Shown here: positions 18,665 to 26,226 of the stretch, piece after piece | How the letters are laid out: every line of letters starts with the position of its first letter | Numbering within the stretch: position 1 is the first letter of the stretch | From: Bradyrhizobium sp. 200 | GTDB taxonomy: Bacteria > Pseudomonadota > Alphaproteobacteria > Rhizobiales > Xanthobacteraceae | Direction of reading: 5' to 3' | Assembly (NCBI RefSeq): GCF_023100945.1 | Contig: NZ_CP064689.1 | Location: 2,772,001 to 2,836,000, forward strand | Length of the DNA stretch: 64,000 nt | The notes under the pieces: generated by a model | Databases searched by the model: none | What the model was told of the DNA's origin: nothing | What the model saw: only the letters and a program-made list of their open reading frames with translations | Position numbers and translations under genes: made by a program

Positions 18665-18945
18665 TCAATCGTTTCCTTCAGGCGATGTGCGGTAGATCGC
18701 CGGCGTCACGTTGCCGAGCCGGCTGTGTGGTCTGACAGTGGTTGTAGTCGTCCATCGAGCCCTGCAGGACCGAGCGAGCGAGGCAAACAAGGTCTCGTTC
18801 AGGCATTCGTCGCGCAGTCGGCCAATGAAGAATTCGGCGAAGGCGTTCCGGATCGGCTTGCCAGGTGCGATGTAGTGCCATTCGATGCGGGTCTGCTGGC
18901 TCCAGCGCAGGATCGCCATGCTGGCTTCTGGCGAGAGCCCTAAAG
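18665..18945 (-). mobile_element. IS3-family transposase remnant (orfB C-terminus)
   Basis: The minus strand encodes MAILRWSQQTRIEWHYIAPGKP, RNAFAEFFIGRLRDECLNETLFASLA and RPHSRLGNVTPAIY, the last ~85 residues of an IS3/IS407-type orfB, including the final catalytic glutamate. The first two catalytic aspartates are missing. Between SLAR and VRPHS the conserved DDYN appears only in another frame, so small indels have broken it. No terminal repeats are seen. It ends at the 3' end of the response regulator gene. Confidence 0.8.
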
Positions 18946-19593
18946 GCTGGCCAGCCCGCATTCCACGGCCAGGCGGACAAGCTGCGCGTCCGTTCGCATG
19001 CCGGTCTTGGTCTTGATCAGATAGTGGTAGTTTTGCACGGTCTTGATGCTGAGATTGAGGTTGGAGGCGATCTGCTCCGTGGTCGCGCCGGCTGCCAATT
19101 GCCTGAGGATCTCGATTTCCCGCGCTCCGAGCTGATCGAGCACCGATCCCGAGGGGGAGAGGCTTTCCATCGCCAGAACGTGGGCGATGTCATCGCTGAT
19201 CGCCGGCTCGCCGCGGACGACCGAACGGATCGCCCGGATCAGTTCGGAAGGGGCGGAGCCTTTCGTCACATAGCCGTTCGCCCCGGCGTTGAAGGCCGCC
19301 TTCACCTGCGCCGCCTCGCAATGCATGCTGAAGACGAGAATGCGCGTGCCGGAACTGCGCGAGCGGATGTTCCTGATAGCCTCGAGGCCGCTGGCGCCCG
19401 GCATCAGGATGTCCATCACCACGACGTCGGGCTCGTGCGCCTTGAAGGCGCGGTAGGCGTCGGCTGCGTTGTCGGCCTCGGCCACCACCTGGAAATCGTC
19501 CTGACGCTCGAGGACGCGCCGGTAGCCTTGCCGGACAACGGGGTGGTCGTCGACGAGCAGGATCGAAATGCCTGGGGTCTGCGGCGCGGTCAT
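18940..19593 (-). CDS. NarL/FixJ-type response regulator
   Basis: DNA-binding response regulator, 217 aa. The receiver domain (about 8-122) has LLVDDHP, the phospho-acceptor aspartate in VVVMDILMPG and the lysine in YVTKG. The C-terminal LuxR-type helix-turn-helix (about 150-210) reads LGAREIEILRQLAAGATTEQIASNLNLS and KTVQNYHYLIKTKTG. It follows the histidine kinase gene on the same strand, with a 70-bp gap that holds a palindromic repeat; the two surely form a pair. The gene's 3' end abuts an IS3 remnant. Target genes are unknown; the divergent MotA/TolQ-like operon is a reasonable candidate (inference). Confidence 0.93.
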   Translation of the reverse strand: MTAPQTPGISILLVDDHPVVRQGYRRVLERQDDFQVVAEADNAADAYRAFKAHEPDVVVMDILMPGASGLEAIRNIRSRSSGTRILVFSMHCEAAQVKAAFNAGANGYVTKGSAPSELIRAIRSVVRGEPAISDDIAHVLAMESLSPSGSVLDQLGAREIEILRQLAAGATTEQIASNLNLSIKTVQNYHYLIKTKTGMRTDAQLVRLAVECGLASL

Positions 19594-19604
19594 TCATCAC
19601 CATA

Positions 19605-19648
19605 GCGTTTTCGAGCGAAGTGGGTCCCGGTTCGCGTGAAGAAAACGC
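19605..19648. repeat. Palindromic intergenic repeat, type C
   Basis: Arms GCGTTTTC (19605-19612) and GAAAACGC (19641-19648) enclose GAGCGAAGTGGG and CCGGTTCGCGTGAA. The same unit lies in opposite orientation at 47869-47912. Confidence 0.7.
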
Positions 19649-19663
19649 GTCAAACGAAAAGCG

Positions 19664-21052
19664 TTAAGCCGCAAGCGGGATCGTGGCGGCCACGCTTACC
19701 CCGCGATTGGCACCCGCGATCGACAGCGAGCCGCCAAGGGCGGCGACCCTCTCGCGAATGCCTGTCAGCCCGAAGCCGGTGGACGCTGCCACCTTGGCCG
19801 CATCGCCGCCGCCGTCGTCCTCGACATGGACCAGCAGCGCGTTTTCCGCCCCCGTGCGCCGCTCGATCCGCAGCACGATCCCGCGCGCCGAACTGTGCCG
19901 CAGCGAGTTGGTCAGGCATTCCTGAACCATCCGGTAGGCGGTGGCGGCGACGGCGCCGCGGACATCGGCGAGATCGCCCTTGAGATCGAGCTGGATCATC
20001 GGCTGCGTTGCATTCCCCGACCGCCAGTTGTCAACGAGATCGACAAGGCAGGCCTCCAGCCCGAGTTCCTCGGCGGGCGGATGGCGCAAGCGGTTCAGGG
20101 TATCCCGGAGGCAGGCCATGATGCGATGGGTGGCCTGCGAGATCATCCGCGCGTCCTGGGCGACCTCGTTCCTGCGCTGGTCCTGATCCCGGTCCTGCTC
20201 CTGCGCGCTGGCGACCTCGATCGTGTTGGCAAAGGCAAGGATCGCGGCCAGGTTCTGTCCGAACTCGTCGTGTAATTCGCGGGCAAGCGCGCGCCGTTCG
20301 TCGCTGCGGATTTCCAGCAGGCGCCGGGTCAGCGCGGCACGTTCTTCGGTGGCTTGCGCGAGGCGGTCGCCGAGCTCACCGACCGCTTGCGCGATCATGG
20401 CAAGTTCCATCGATCGGACGCGCGGCAGCGATGTTCGGTACTGGCCGCGCGCCATGCGCTGCAGGGCGGCAACGATCTCCTGTGCAGGCGCAAGCGTATG
20501 CGCAATCGCAAGCGATGCGAGCAGCGCGATCGCCACCGCCATCAGCAAGGCGAGGTGAATGTTGTCGAGGATGTGCTGCCACGCCAGTGCGATGGCGGCA
20601 TTCGGATCGGGCGTGGCCGACACGCTGCCTGCGCTCGCGGCGCGCGCGCTGATCGGCCGGACGACCGGGCCGTGATCTCCAAGCAACGTCTGCACGGTGG
20701 CCGCAAACCAGCGAGGCGGGGCCTGGCCGATCCCCTTGCTCTGGCCGCAGAGCGGTTTTTCGAACGCGCCGGCGGGCTCGATCTGGACGCAGATACCCGG
20801 CGAGATCAGCCCCATCGTTTCAATGGTACGCCATTGCGGCACCGGCAGGAGCTGCTCGCGCATTCGGTTGCCGCGCAACAGCAATTCACGCCAGTAGAGC
20901 GCTTCCAGCGCGACCGAGACGCGTTCGGCGGAGGCGGCGGTAGCGCGATCGACGCTGCGATGGGCGTCGATCGTCGCCCAGACGGTGGCCGCGCCCAGGC
21001 AGAGGATGACGACGACGAACAGGCGGCCGACAAGCTGAAGGACGAGGCGCAT
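19664..21052 (-). CDS. Membrane sensor histidine kinase (HisKA_3, NarX/UhpB type)
   Basis: 462 aa. An N-terminal helix (about 4-26) and a second one (about 165-190) flank a periplasmic sensor region of ~135 residues with two cysteines (GICVQIE, PLCGQ); the sensed signal is unknown. Then come a HAMP-like linker, the HisKA_3 dimerisation helix with phospho-acceptor histidine in RRALARELHDEFGQNLAA, and an HATPase domain with ECLTNSLRHS (N box), VEDDGGG and GFGLTGIRERV. The start at 21052 is chosen because GGGGAG lies seven bases upstream; an ATG 20 codons earlier lacks one. Partner of the NarL-type regulator downstream. Confidence 0.92.
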   Translation of the reverse strand: MRLVLQLVGRLFVVVILCLGAATVWATIDAHRSVDRATAASAERVSVALEALYWRELLLRGNRMREQLLPVPQWRTIETMGLISPGICVQIEPAGAFEKPLCGQSKGIGQAPPRWFAATVQTLLGDHGPVVRPISARAASAGSVSATPDPNAAIALAWQHILDNIHLALLMAVAIALLASLAIAHTLAPAQEIVAALQRMARGQYRTSLPRVRSMELAMIAQAVGELGDRLAQATEERAALTRRLLEIRSDERRALARELHDEFGQNLAAILAFANTIEVASAQEQDRDQDQRRNEVAQDARMISQATHRIMACLRDTLNRLRHPPAEELGLEACLVDLVDNWRSGNATQPMIQLDLKGDLADVRGAVAATAYRMVQECLTNSLRHSSARGIVLRIERRTGAENALLVHVEDDGGGDAAKVAASTGFGLTGIRERVAALGGSLSIAGANRGVSVAATIPLAA

Positions 21053-21267
21053 GCGATCACTCCCCAACGTGCGGATAAGCGCAACAGCACCGCTAATTGA
21101 CGCCAAAAGCAAGCCGGCGAGGCATCACTCGGGAAATTTTCCCAATCAATCGTGGGCGTATGTCTTTGGACGCGGCTGTGGGGCGCTGATCTAACCAAAC
21201 CGAAGGACATTCTTCGCGGGACCGGCCTGTACGGAACCGCTCGTCCCAGCCAGGGAGCTGACGCAGC

Positions 21268-22032
21268 ATGAGTGCCACGGCCAGCGCCGAGACCGCGCCC
21301 TCCGGCGCGGATACGTCCGAACGCAGCGTCCTCCTGTTATGGATGATCTTCACCGGGCTGTCGGTGTTCGCCGTCTTCCTGTTGTGGCGATACGGACTGC
21401 TCCATCTGATGGTCAGTTCCGACCGCACCTACATTTCGAGCGTCATTGCCGTCCTCTATTTCGTCACCTGCTTCCATTGCTTCTGGCGGACGCGCGCGAT
21501 CGCGCGCGAGGGCGAGATCGCGCGCCGTTGCCGCGCCATCCTGTCGGCGCCCGGCGGGGCGAGGGGGCTTGACGACGCGCGCGCCCTGCCGGGCGGCCTG
21601 GTGCCGGATCACATCCGCAACCTGGTGAAGAAGGCGCAGGCGCAAGCCGCGGGACGTATCGACCAGACGCTGCTGCTGCGCTCGCTCGCCGATCGCTTGC
21701 GCGGCTCCAACGGGTTTGGCGCATTCGTATCCGACACGCTGATGAAGCTCGGGCTGCTCGGCACCATCATCGGCTTCATCATCATGCTGGCGCCGATCGC
21801 CACCCTCGATGCGGCCGACAAGGCCGCGATGAAATCTTCGATGGGCCTGATGAGCGACGGCATGGCGGTGGCTATGTACACCACGCTGGCCGGCCTGGTC
21901 GGCTCCATCCTCGTCCGCATTCAATATTACATGCTCGATGCGGCGACCCAGCGGGTGTTTTCTGATGCCGTCATGCTGACCGAGACGCACGTCACCCCGG
22001 TATTGGAAAGCCGTCCTGGAACACCACCATGA
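21268..22032 (+). CDS. MotA/TolQ/ExbB-type proton channel protein
   Basis: Inner-membrane channel subunit that normally couples proton flow to work across the envelope. 254 aa. Membrane helices at about 23-43 and 55-74, a cytosolic loop of ~75 residues, then the two diagnostic helices: TLMKLGLLGTIIGFIIML and GLMSDGMAVAMYTTLAGLVGSILV, which carry the LGLLGTxxGF and ALYTTLAGL signatures of the family. It overlaps the next gene by four bases (ATGA), so its partner is almost certainly the product of that gene. The operon has no ExbD, TolR or MotB. It is divergent from the histidine kinase. Confidence 0.88.
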   Translation: MSATASAETAPSGADTSERSVLLLWMIFTGLSVFAVFLLWRYGLLHLMVSSDRTYISSVIAVLYFVTCFHCFWRTRAIAREGEIARRCRAILSAPGGARGLDDARALPGGLVPDHIRNLVKKAQAQAAGRIDQTLLLRSLADRLRGSNGFGAFVSDTLMKLGLLGTIIGFIIMLAPIATLDAADKAAMKSSMGLMSDGMAVAMYTTLAGLVGSILVRIQYYMLDAATQRVFSDAVMLTETHVTPVLESRPGTPP

Positions 22033-22703
22033 TGGATGACTTCGGTCTCTATCCGCGCGAGGAGGCGTTCGATCCGCTCGGCGTGATGCTGTTCAAGGCG
22101 CTGCAGGTGATCGCGTTCCTGTTCTTCCTGGCGCTGCTTGCGGTCTCGCCGGACGCCAAGGACGGCAAGATCGATTCCAAGGCCGAGTTCATCATCACCA
22201 TGGACTGGCCCGACAATCATCCCGATGACTTCGATCTGTTCGTGCAGGACCCCGCCGGCAACATCGCCTGGTACCGCCGGCGCGAGGCCGGTTTCCTCAC
22301 GCTCGACCGCGACGATCGCGGCGGCGCCAACGATTTCATCATCGTCAACGGCAAGAAGATTTTGTCTCCGATCCGGGAGGAGATCGTCACCGTGCGCGGC
22401 ATCGTCGCCGGCGAGTACACGGTCAACGTCTCGCATTTTCAGGCCACGACCGGGCAGCCCGTCGTGGTGAGCGTGAAGGTGCAAAAACTCAATCCGACCG
22501 CGCAGGTGATCTTCGACAACAAGCTGACGCTCGACCATACCGGCGAGGAAAAGACCGCGCTGCGCTTCTGGCTCGACGCCGAAGGCAAGGTGGTCGACGT
22601 CCAGCAGCGGCCGAAGTCGCTGATGGAGACATTCCGCAATGTCCGCGCCAATGGCGCGGACCTCGATCCAAAAACCGGTGTCAGGATGCCGCGCCGTGAA
22701 TAG
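22029..22703 (+). CDS. Single-pass membrane protein, putative channel partner
   Basis: 224 aa; no family I can name with certainty. One membrane helix (about 20-40, KALQVIAFLFFLALLAVS) is preceded by an aspartate at residue 15 (AFDPLGVML), a position reminiscent of the proton-carrying Asp of ExbD and MotB, though that comparison is inference. The rest is probably periplasmic. It contains DFDLFVQDPAGNIAWYRRREAGFLTLDRDD, similar in style to the DxDLxVxDPxG beta-sandwich of YfaP/DUF2135-like proteins. There is no OmpA or ExbD-type domain. Position inside the operon, between the channel gene and another membrane protein (overlaps at both ends), argues for a physical complex. Confidence 0.75.
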   Translation: MMDDFGLYPREEAFDPLGVMLFKALQVIAFLFFLALLAVSPDAKDGKIDSKAEFIITMDWPDNHPDDFDLFVQDPAGNIAWYRRREAGFLTLDRDDRGGANDFIIVNGKKILSPIREEIVTVRGIVAGEYTVNVSHFQATTGQPVVVSVKVQKLNPTAQVIFDNKLTLDHTGEEKTALRFWLDAEGKVVDVQQRPKSLMETFRNVRANGADLDPKTGVRMPRRE

Positions 22704-23304
22704 TCTTCAATCGGTCGTCCTTACGCTCGCCATCAGCTACGCGCTGATCGGTGCGCTGCTGCTGATCGTCGTGGTCTATGCGCGCCTGCCGTGGTCGGCC
22801 AAGGCGGTCGCCGTGGTGGTGACGAGCGCGTTCTACATCGCAAGCTTTGTCGGCGTGCGCGGGCTGCTGGGCTGGGCCAGCGTCGACAGACTGCCGGCCA
22901 GTTTCAAGCTGTTGCAGGCCCGGATCGTGGAGCCGCACTCGCTGGAGGGCGATCCGGGCTCGATCTATCTCTGGGTCGAGGCGCTTGACGACGGCAATCG
23001 GCCAAGCGGCGTTCCGCGAGCGTACCGCATTCGCTACAGCGACCGGCTGGCGGAAAAGACCGACAAGGCGGCGGGTGAGATCGCCGCCGGCCGCCCGCAG
23101 GGCGGTCGCGCCGCCGATTTTGGCGACGGCGGCGGCAGCCTGCTCCAGGCCGCCCGGGAGTACATTACGCCCGGAATGATCCTGGACACATCAGGCGGCG
23201 ATCCCTCGACCGGAGGGGGATTGGTCGCGGCGCCCCGCGATGGCGACGGGGTGTCGTTTACGCCGCTGCTGCCGCCACGAATGCCGCCGAAGGACGAGCA
23301 GTAG
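22696..23304 (+). CDS. Two-helix membrane protein of the channel operon
   Basis: 202 aa, family unknown. Membrane helices at about 5-27 and 34-57, then a soluble region with LLQARIVEPHSLEGDPGSIYLWVEAL and a Gly/Pro-rich tail ending in PPLPPRMPP-like sequence. The GTG start at 22696 overlaps the end of the preceding gene by eight bases; the open frame continues 19 codons upstream but that would lie wholly inside the neighbour. It is the third and last gene of the operon. The tail could be an extended, cell-wall-spanning linker (inference). Confidence 0.7.
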   Translation: MNSLQSVVLTLAISYALIGALLLIVVVYARLPWSAKAVAVVVTSAFYIASFVGVRGLLGWASVDRLPASFKLLQARIVEPHSLEGDPGSIYLWVEALDDGNRPSGVPRAYRIRYSDRLAEKTDKAAGEIAAGRPQGGRAADFGDGGGSLLQAAREYITPGMILDTSGGDPSTGGGLVAAPRDGDGVSFTPLLPPRMPPKDEQ

Positions 23305-23347
23305 GCTTCGGGAGGGGTGGCGTCGCCCAACAATCACGGATTATTGA

Positions 23348-23386
23348 CTGACAGATATTGAAATCTGTCAGCGAGACATGCTATAT
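23348..23386 (+). promoter_or_regulatory. Promoter with overlapping operator, likely TetR-regulated
   Basis: CTGACAGAT (23348-23356) and ATCTGTCAG (23363-23371) are perfect 9-bp inverted arms around ATTGAA. The -35 element TTGAAA (23358-23363) lies inside the operator, and CTATAT (23381-23386) follows after 17 bp as -10. A regulator bound here would block polymerase. The TetR gene 250 bp downstream is the natural candidate, giving autoregulation of the small ORF-tetR unit. Confidence 0.6.
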
Positions 23387-23459
23387 CCATTGCCAACGCC
23401 GATATTGGGCGTCACCCGGCTCGTGGCCCTGAGCCCGGGTACTTGCAAAGGACTACGCT

Positions 23460-23573
23460 ATGACTACCCAAATCATTCATCTGACCGAAAAAATCCAGCG
23501 CTGGCTCAACCAGAGCGTCGCCCGTCATTTGGCCGCCCAGGCCGAGCGGCTGGAACCAGTGGTGAAACATTAA
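23460..23573 (+). CDS. Small protein, 37 aa
   Basis: ATG-to-TAA frame with AAAGGA seven bases upstream, right behind a strong promoter-operator and 63 bp before the TetR gene. The peptide (MTTQIIHLTEKIQRWLNQ then SVARHLAAQAERLEPV) would form a basic amphipathic helix; no signal peptide. I know no family. Position suggests it is cotranscribed with tetR, and it may be a regulatory or membrane-associated micro-protein (inference). Confidence 0.55.
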   Translation: MTTQIIHLTEKIQRWLNQSVARHLAAQAERLEPVVKH

Positions 23574-23636
23574 CCCGCCAAGGGGATTACAAGGGGATTA
23601 GATGACCACCCGTCCCATCGTTTCGCAGGTGCGCGC

Positions 23637-24233
23637 ATGAACGAAGTCGTGGTTTTGACCCCCGAACGGATTCTCGAGGTTACCGAAGACGTTTTGCGCC
23701 GCTACGGGCTCGCCAAGGCAACCGTGGTGGATGTCGCCCGCGCCCTCGATGTCAGCCACGGCAGCGTCTATCGTCATTTCCCCAGCAAGGCTTCGCTGCG
23801 CGAGGCGGTGGCCAAGCGTTGGCTCGACCGTCTCAGCGCGCCGCTTCTGAAGATCGCAGAAGCTTCCGGCCCCGCGCCTGCGCGGCTCGAGAAGTGGCTG
23901 CGCACGATGTTTTCGATCAAGCACAAGCGGCTTGGCGACGATCCCGAGATGTTTGCGACCTACCTGACGCTGGCCCGCGAGGCCTGCAAGGCCGTGAACT
24001 GCCACAAGGATTGCCTGGTCGACCAGATCGCCCTGATCCTGTCCGACGGCGTGAAGCACGGCGCGTTCGAGGTCGCCGACGTCAAGGTGACGGCGCGCGC
24101 CATTTTCGATGCCACCAGCCGCTTCCACCATCCGGCGCACGCCGAGGAGTGGAACGAGCCGGGCGCCCCGGCGCGGATTGACGCGCTGCTCGCGCTGCTG
24201 CTCAAGGGCCTGGAAGCGCCGCGCAAGCGGTGA
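23637..24233 (+). CDS. TetR/AcrR family transcriptional regulator
   Basis: 198 aa one-component repressor. N-terminal helix-turn-helix (about 8-55): PERILEVTEDVLRRYGLAKATVVDVARALDVSHGSVYRHFPSKASL, a textbook TetR DNA-binding domain (shown in part). The C-terminal ligand domain contains two cysteines (REACKAVNCHKDCLVD gives three in all), which could sense redox state or metal, an inference only. The start at 23637 has no strong ribosome site. The nearest palindrome, 23348-23371, is the likely operator. The regulated targets beyond itself are unknown. Confidence 0.9.
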   Translation: MNEVVVLTPERILEVTEDVLRRYGLAKATVVDVARALDVSHGSVYRHFPSKASLREAVAKRWLDRLSAPLLKIAEASGPAPARLEKWLRTMFSIKHKRLGDDPEMFATYLTLAREACKAVNCHKDCLVDQIALILSDGVKHGAFEVADVKVTARAIFDATSRFHHPAHAEEWNEPGAPARIDALLALLLKGLEAPRKR

Positions 24234-24335
24234 CGATCCTTCTGAAAGCGAGCTGTAAGGTAAAGCCGTTTTCTCCGCGGGCCGCCATTCCGGCCGAGGC
24301 CACAGTCTCTTTCGTTGGCTTATCGAATATCCGAG

Positions 24336-24977
24336 TCAGTGGCGTTTCGGTGCTCGAAGCGCATACAGTCTTTGGTAGATCATCGACTCCGGTATCCAAT
24401 CAAGCAAGGTGTGCCCAAGCGGCAGCTTGATCAGGTTGGCGATAATTCTCGATGAGGGCGGATGCCAATAAACGGACAGGTTATAAAATTTAAGGGGAGT
24501 GAACCCTAGAGTCGTGAACTCGTGCATCAATCGCTTATGACTGAAGTGTCTTCTGTAGTCCACAATGGGACCCGAAAGCAAAAGTATCTTGCCAGGGTGT
24601 TCCTTGGCAACTTTTTCAAAAAACGCTCCCTGTTCTTGAAAGGAAAGATAGTAGACGCATTCGATAGCTGCGATCACGTCGTAACCTTCGAATGACGTTT
24701 GCAGGAAATCAGCGCATTCAAATCTGGCATTTGGCAGGTTTAGCGATTTAGCGCGAGCAATTGCTACATCGCTTATGTCGATGCCAACCACGGATCGCGC
24801 TTTGCTGAAAATTGCGCGGGTCAGGTGGCCTTCGCCACAGCCGAGTTCAAGAACGGATTTGTTCCGGATGAATGGCTTCAGGCGTCGGCGCAAAACCTTG
24901 TCCCTGAATTGCGCGCGGGAAATATGCCAGGGGTCAGGGGTCGCGTAATAGAGATTGAAATCTGCAGCCGTTCGCAT
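24336..24977 (-). CDS. NodS-like SAM-dependent methyltransferase
   Basis: 213 aa from the preferred ATG. Class I methyltransferase of the NodS family (PF05401): opening YYATPDPWHISRAQFRDKVL, SAM motif I VLELGCGEGHLTRA, acidic residue in VVGIDIS, and CADFLQ. True NodS N-methylates the chitooligosaccharide backbone of Nod factors in rhizobia; here there are no other nod genes or nod box in view, so the acceptor may be a different amino group (inference). The open frame extends 19 codons further up, but the DPW-type opening favours 24977. The sequence is noticeably AT-richer than its surroundings, a hint of transfer. Confidence 0.8.
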   Translation of the reverse strand: MRTAADFNLYYATPDPWHISRAQFRDKVLRRRLKPFIRNKSVLELGCGEGHLTRAIFSKARSVVGIDISDVAIARAKSLNLPNARFECADFLQTSFEGYDVIAAIECVYYLSFQEQGAFFEKVAKEHPGKILLLSGPIVDYRRHFSHKRLMHEFTTLGFTPLKFYNLSVYWHPPSSRIIANLIKLPLGHTLLDWIPESMIYQRLYALRAPKRH

Positions 24978-25166
24978 TGCTGGTTTCCGCAGTGCGCCTG
25001 GTTGGAAAACAAGCGCTCCTCGCAAGTCGCCCAAAACTGATTGTCTGTGGCGCGCAAGCGCGGTCCTGGCGCTTCGAGACTTTCCTTTTGGGGACAGCGC
25101 CTATTGCATTTTCACCCTTTCGCGCCATCGCGCTTCGAAAGCATCAGAGTCTTTCAGTGCCCAGGC

Positions 25167-25355
25167 TCATTTGCGCACTGAGAGACTGCCTTGTTGCTGC
25201 AAGCGACTTACAGCGATCACCAAATCGGGGCGTTCGAGAACTTCCACCAGTTTCTCAAGGATACGCTCATTGTTCTGCGGCCAGGGCCGAAGATATTCTT
25301 CCAGTATGAGTTGGGCTTCGTTAATCGCCTGAAGAGCCAATTGTTGATCGGTCAT
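25167..25355 (-). CDS. Small hypothetical protein, 62 aa
   Basis: Soluble, acidic, mostly helical protein: INEAQLILEEYLRP, then NNERILEKLVEVLERPDLVIAVSRL. The pattern (xINEAQxILxEYxxP, a loop, LLxVLxxxxLxxAVxRL) matches small proteins of unknown function that I associate with bradyrhizobia and relatives. ATG start at 25355. An overlapping plus-strand frame (25191-25472) is less convincing. Lies in the AT-richer patch with the NodS-like gene. Confidence 0.6.
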   Translation of the reverse strand: MTDQQLALQAINEAQLILEEYLRPWPQNNERILEKLVEVLERPDLVIAVSRLQQQGSLSVRK

Positions 25356-25481
25356 TTCTTCTTACCCATCTGTTGGCCGGACGAAGAGAAGGAACAGGAA
25401 ATCAAGCCACTTTTGGGAGATATCCCCGAATTTCTGAATTCTACGATCAATTTTTATTTCAATGATGGATGAGGAGGAAAC

Positions 25482-26222
25482 GTGCGGCTTGCGATCTTTG
25501 CCGACATCCATGCCAACCGGCAGGCCTTCACCGCGTGCCTTGATTTCGCGCGGGCGCGCGGCGCGGAACGGATCGTCTGCCTCGGCGACATCGTCGGCTA
25601 TGGCGCCGATCCGGAATGGGCGGTCGATACCGTGATGGGGCTGGTCGATGACGGCGCGATCGCGGTCATCGGCAACCACGATCACGCCATCGGCACGCCC
25701 TCGGAGAACATGAACGCCGAAGCCCAGGCCGCGATCGAATGGACCCGCGGCAGGCTCAGCGCGCCGCAGCGGCGTTTTCTTGCCGCGTTGCCGCTGACCC
25801 GGCGCGAAGGCGATCGCCTCTATGTGCATTCCGAAGCCTCGCACCCGTCGCAATGGCGCTATGTGCGCGATACGCCGGACGCTGCGCGCAGCATCGAGGC
25901 CACCGATGCGCATGTCACCTTCTGTGGCCACATCCATCGGCCGGCGCTCTATTCGATGTCATCGGCGGCGAAGATGACGAGCTTTATCCCGATATCCGAC
26001 GTGCCGGTGCAATTGCTCGGCGGCCGGCGCTGGCTCGCCGTGCTCGGCTCGGTCGGGCAGCCGCGGGACGGCGATCCGGCGGCTTCGTTCGCGATGCTCG
26101 ATACCGCCTCGCGCGAGATCACCTATTGCCGCGTGCCTTACGATGTCGAGGCGGCGGCGGATCGCATCCGCGCCAACGGCCTGCCGCACGGGCTGGCCGA
26201 TCGTCTGCTGGTCGGGAGGTGA
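25482..26222 (+). CDS. Calcineurin-like metallophosphoesterase
   Basis: 246 aa, single phosphoesterase domain with a two-metal site. Motifs in order: FADIHAN (D-x-H), CLGDIVGYG (GD), VIGNHDHA (GNHD), YVHSEAS and FCGHIHRP (GHxH). Substrate not deducible; the family includes protein phosphatases and nucleotide phosphodiesterases. GTG start with GAGGAGG seven bases upstream. The next gene, a protein kinase fused to a UspA domain, begins four bases after its stop, so the two are cotranscribed and may act as an opposing kinase-phosphatase pair (inference). Confidence 0.92.
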   Translation: MRLAIFADIHANRQAFTACLDFARARGAERIVCLGDIVGYGADPEWAVDTVMGLVDDGAIAVIGNHDHAIGTPSENMNAEAQAAIEWTRGRLSAPQRRFLAALPLTRREGDRLYVHSEASHPSQWRYVRDTPDAARSIEATDAHVTFCGHIHRPALYSMSSAAKMTSFIPISDVPVQLLGGRRWLAVLGSVGQPRDGDPAASFAMLDTASREITYCRVPYDVEAAADRIRANGLPHGLADRLLVGR

Positions 26223-26226
26223 GGGC

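Noticed and set aside
21268..23304. The MotA-like operon as a Zorya anti-phage system
   Set aside because: Zorya needs a MotB/OmpA-type ZorB and ZorC/D or ZorE; none is present, and the second gene has no OmpA domain.
24336..24977. Evidence of a symbiosis island from the NodS-like gene
   Set aside because: No nod box, nodA/B/C or nif/fix genes are nearby; one NodS-family methyltransferase is not enough.
25191..25472. Plus-strand ORF of 93 codons
   Set aside because: It overlaps a more convincing minus-strand gene (25167-25355), has unusual composition, and no ribosome site.
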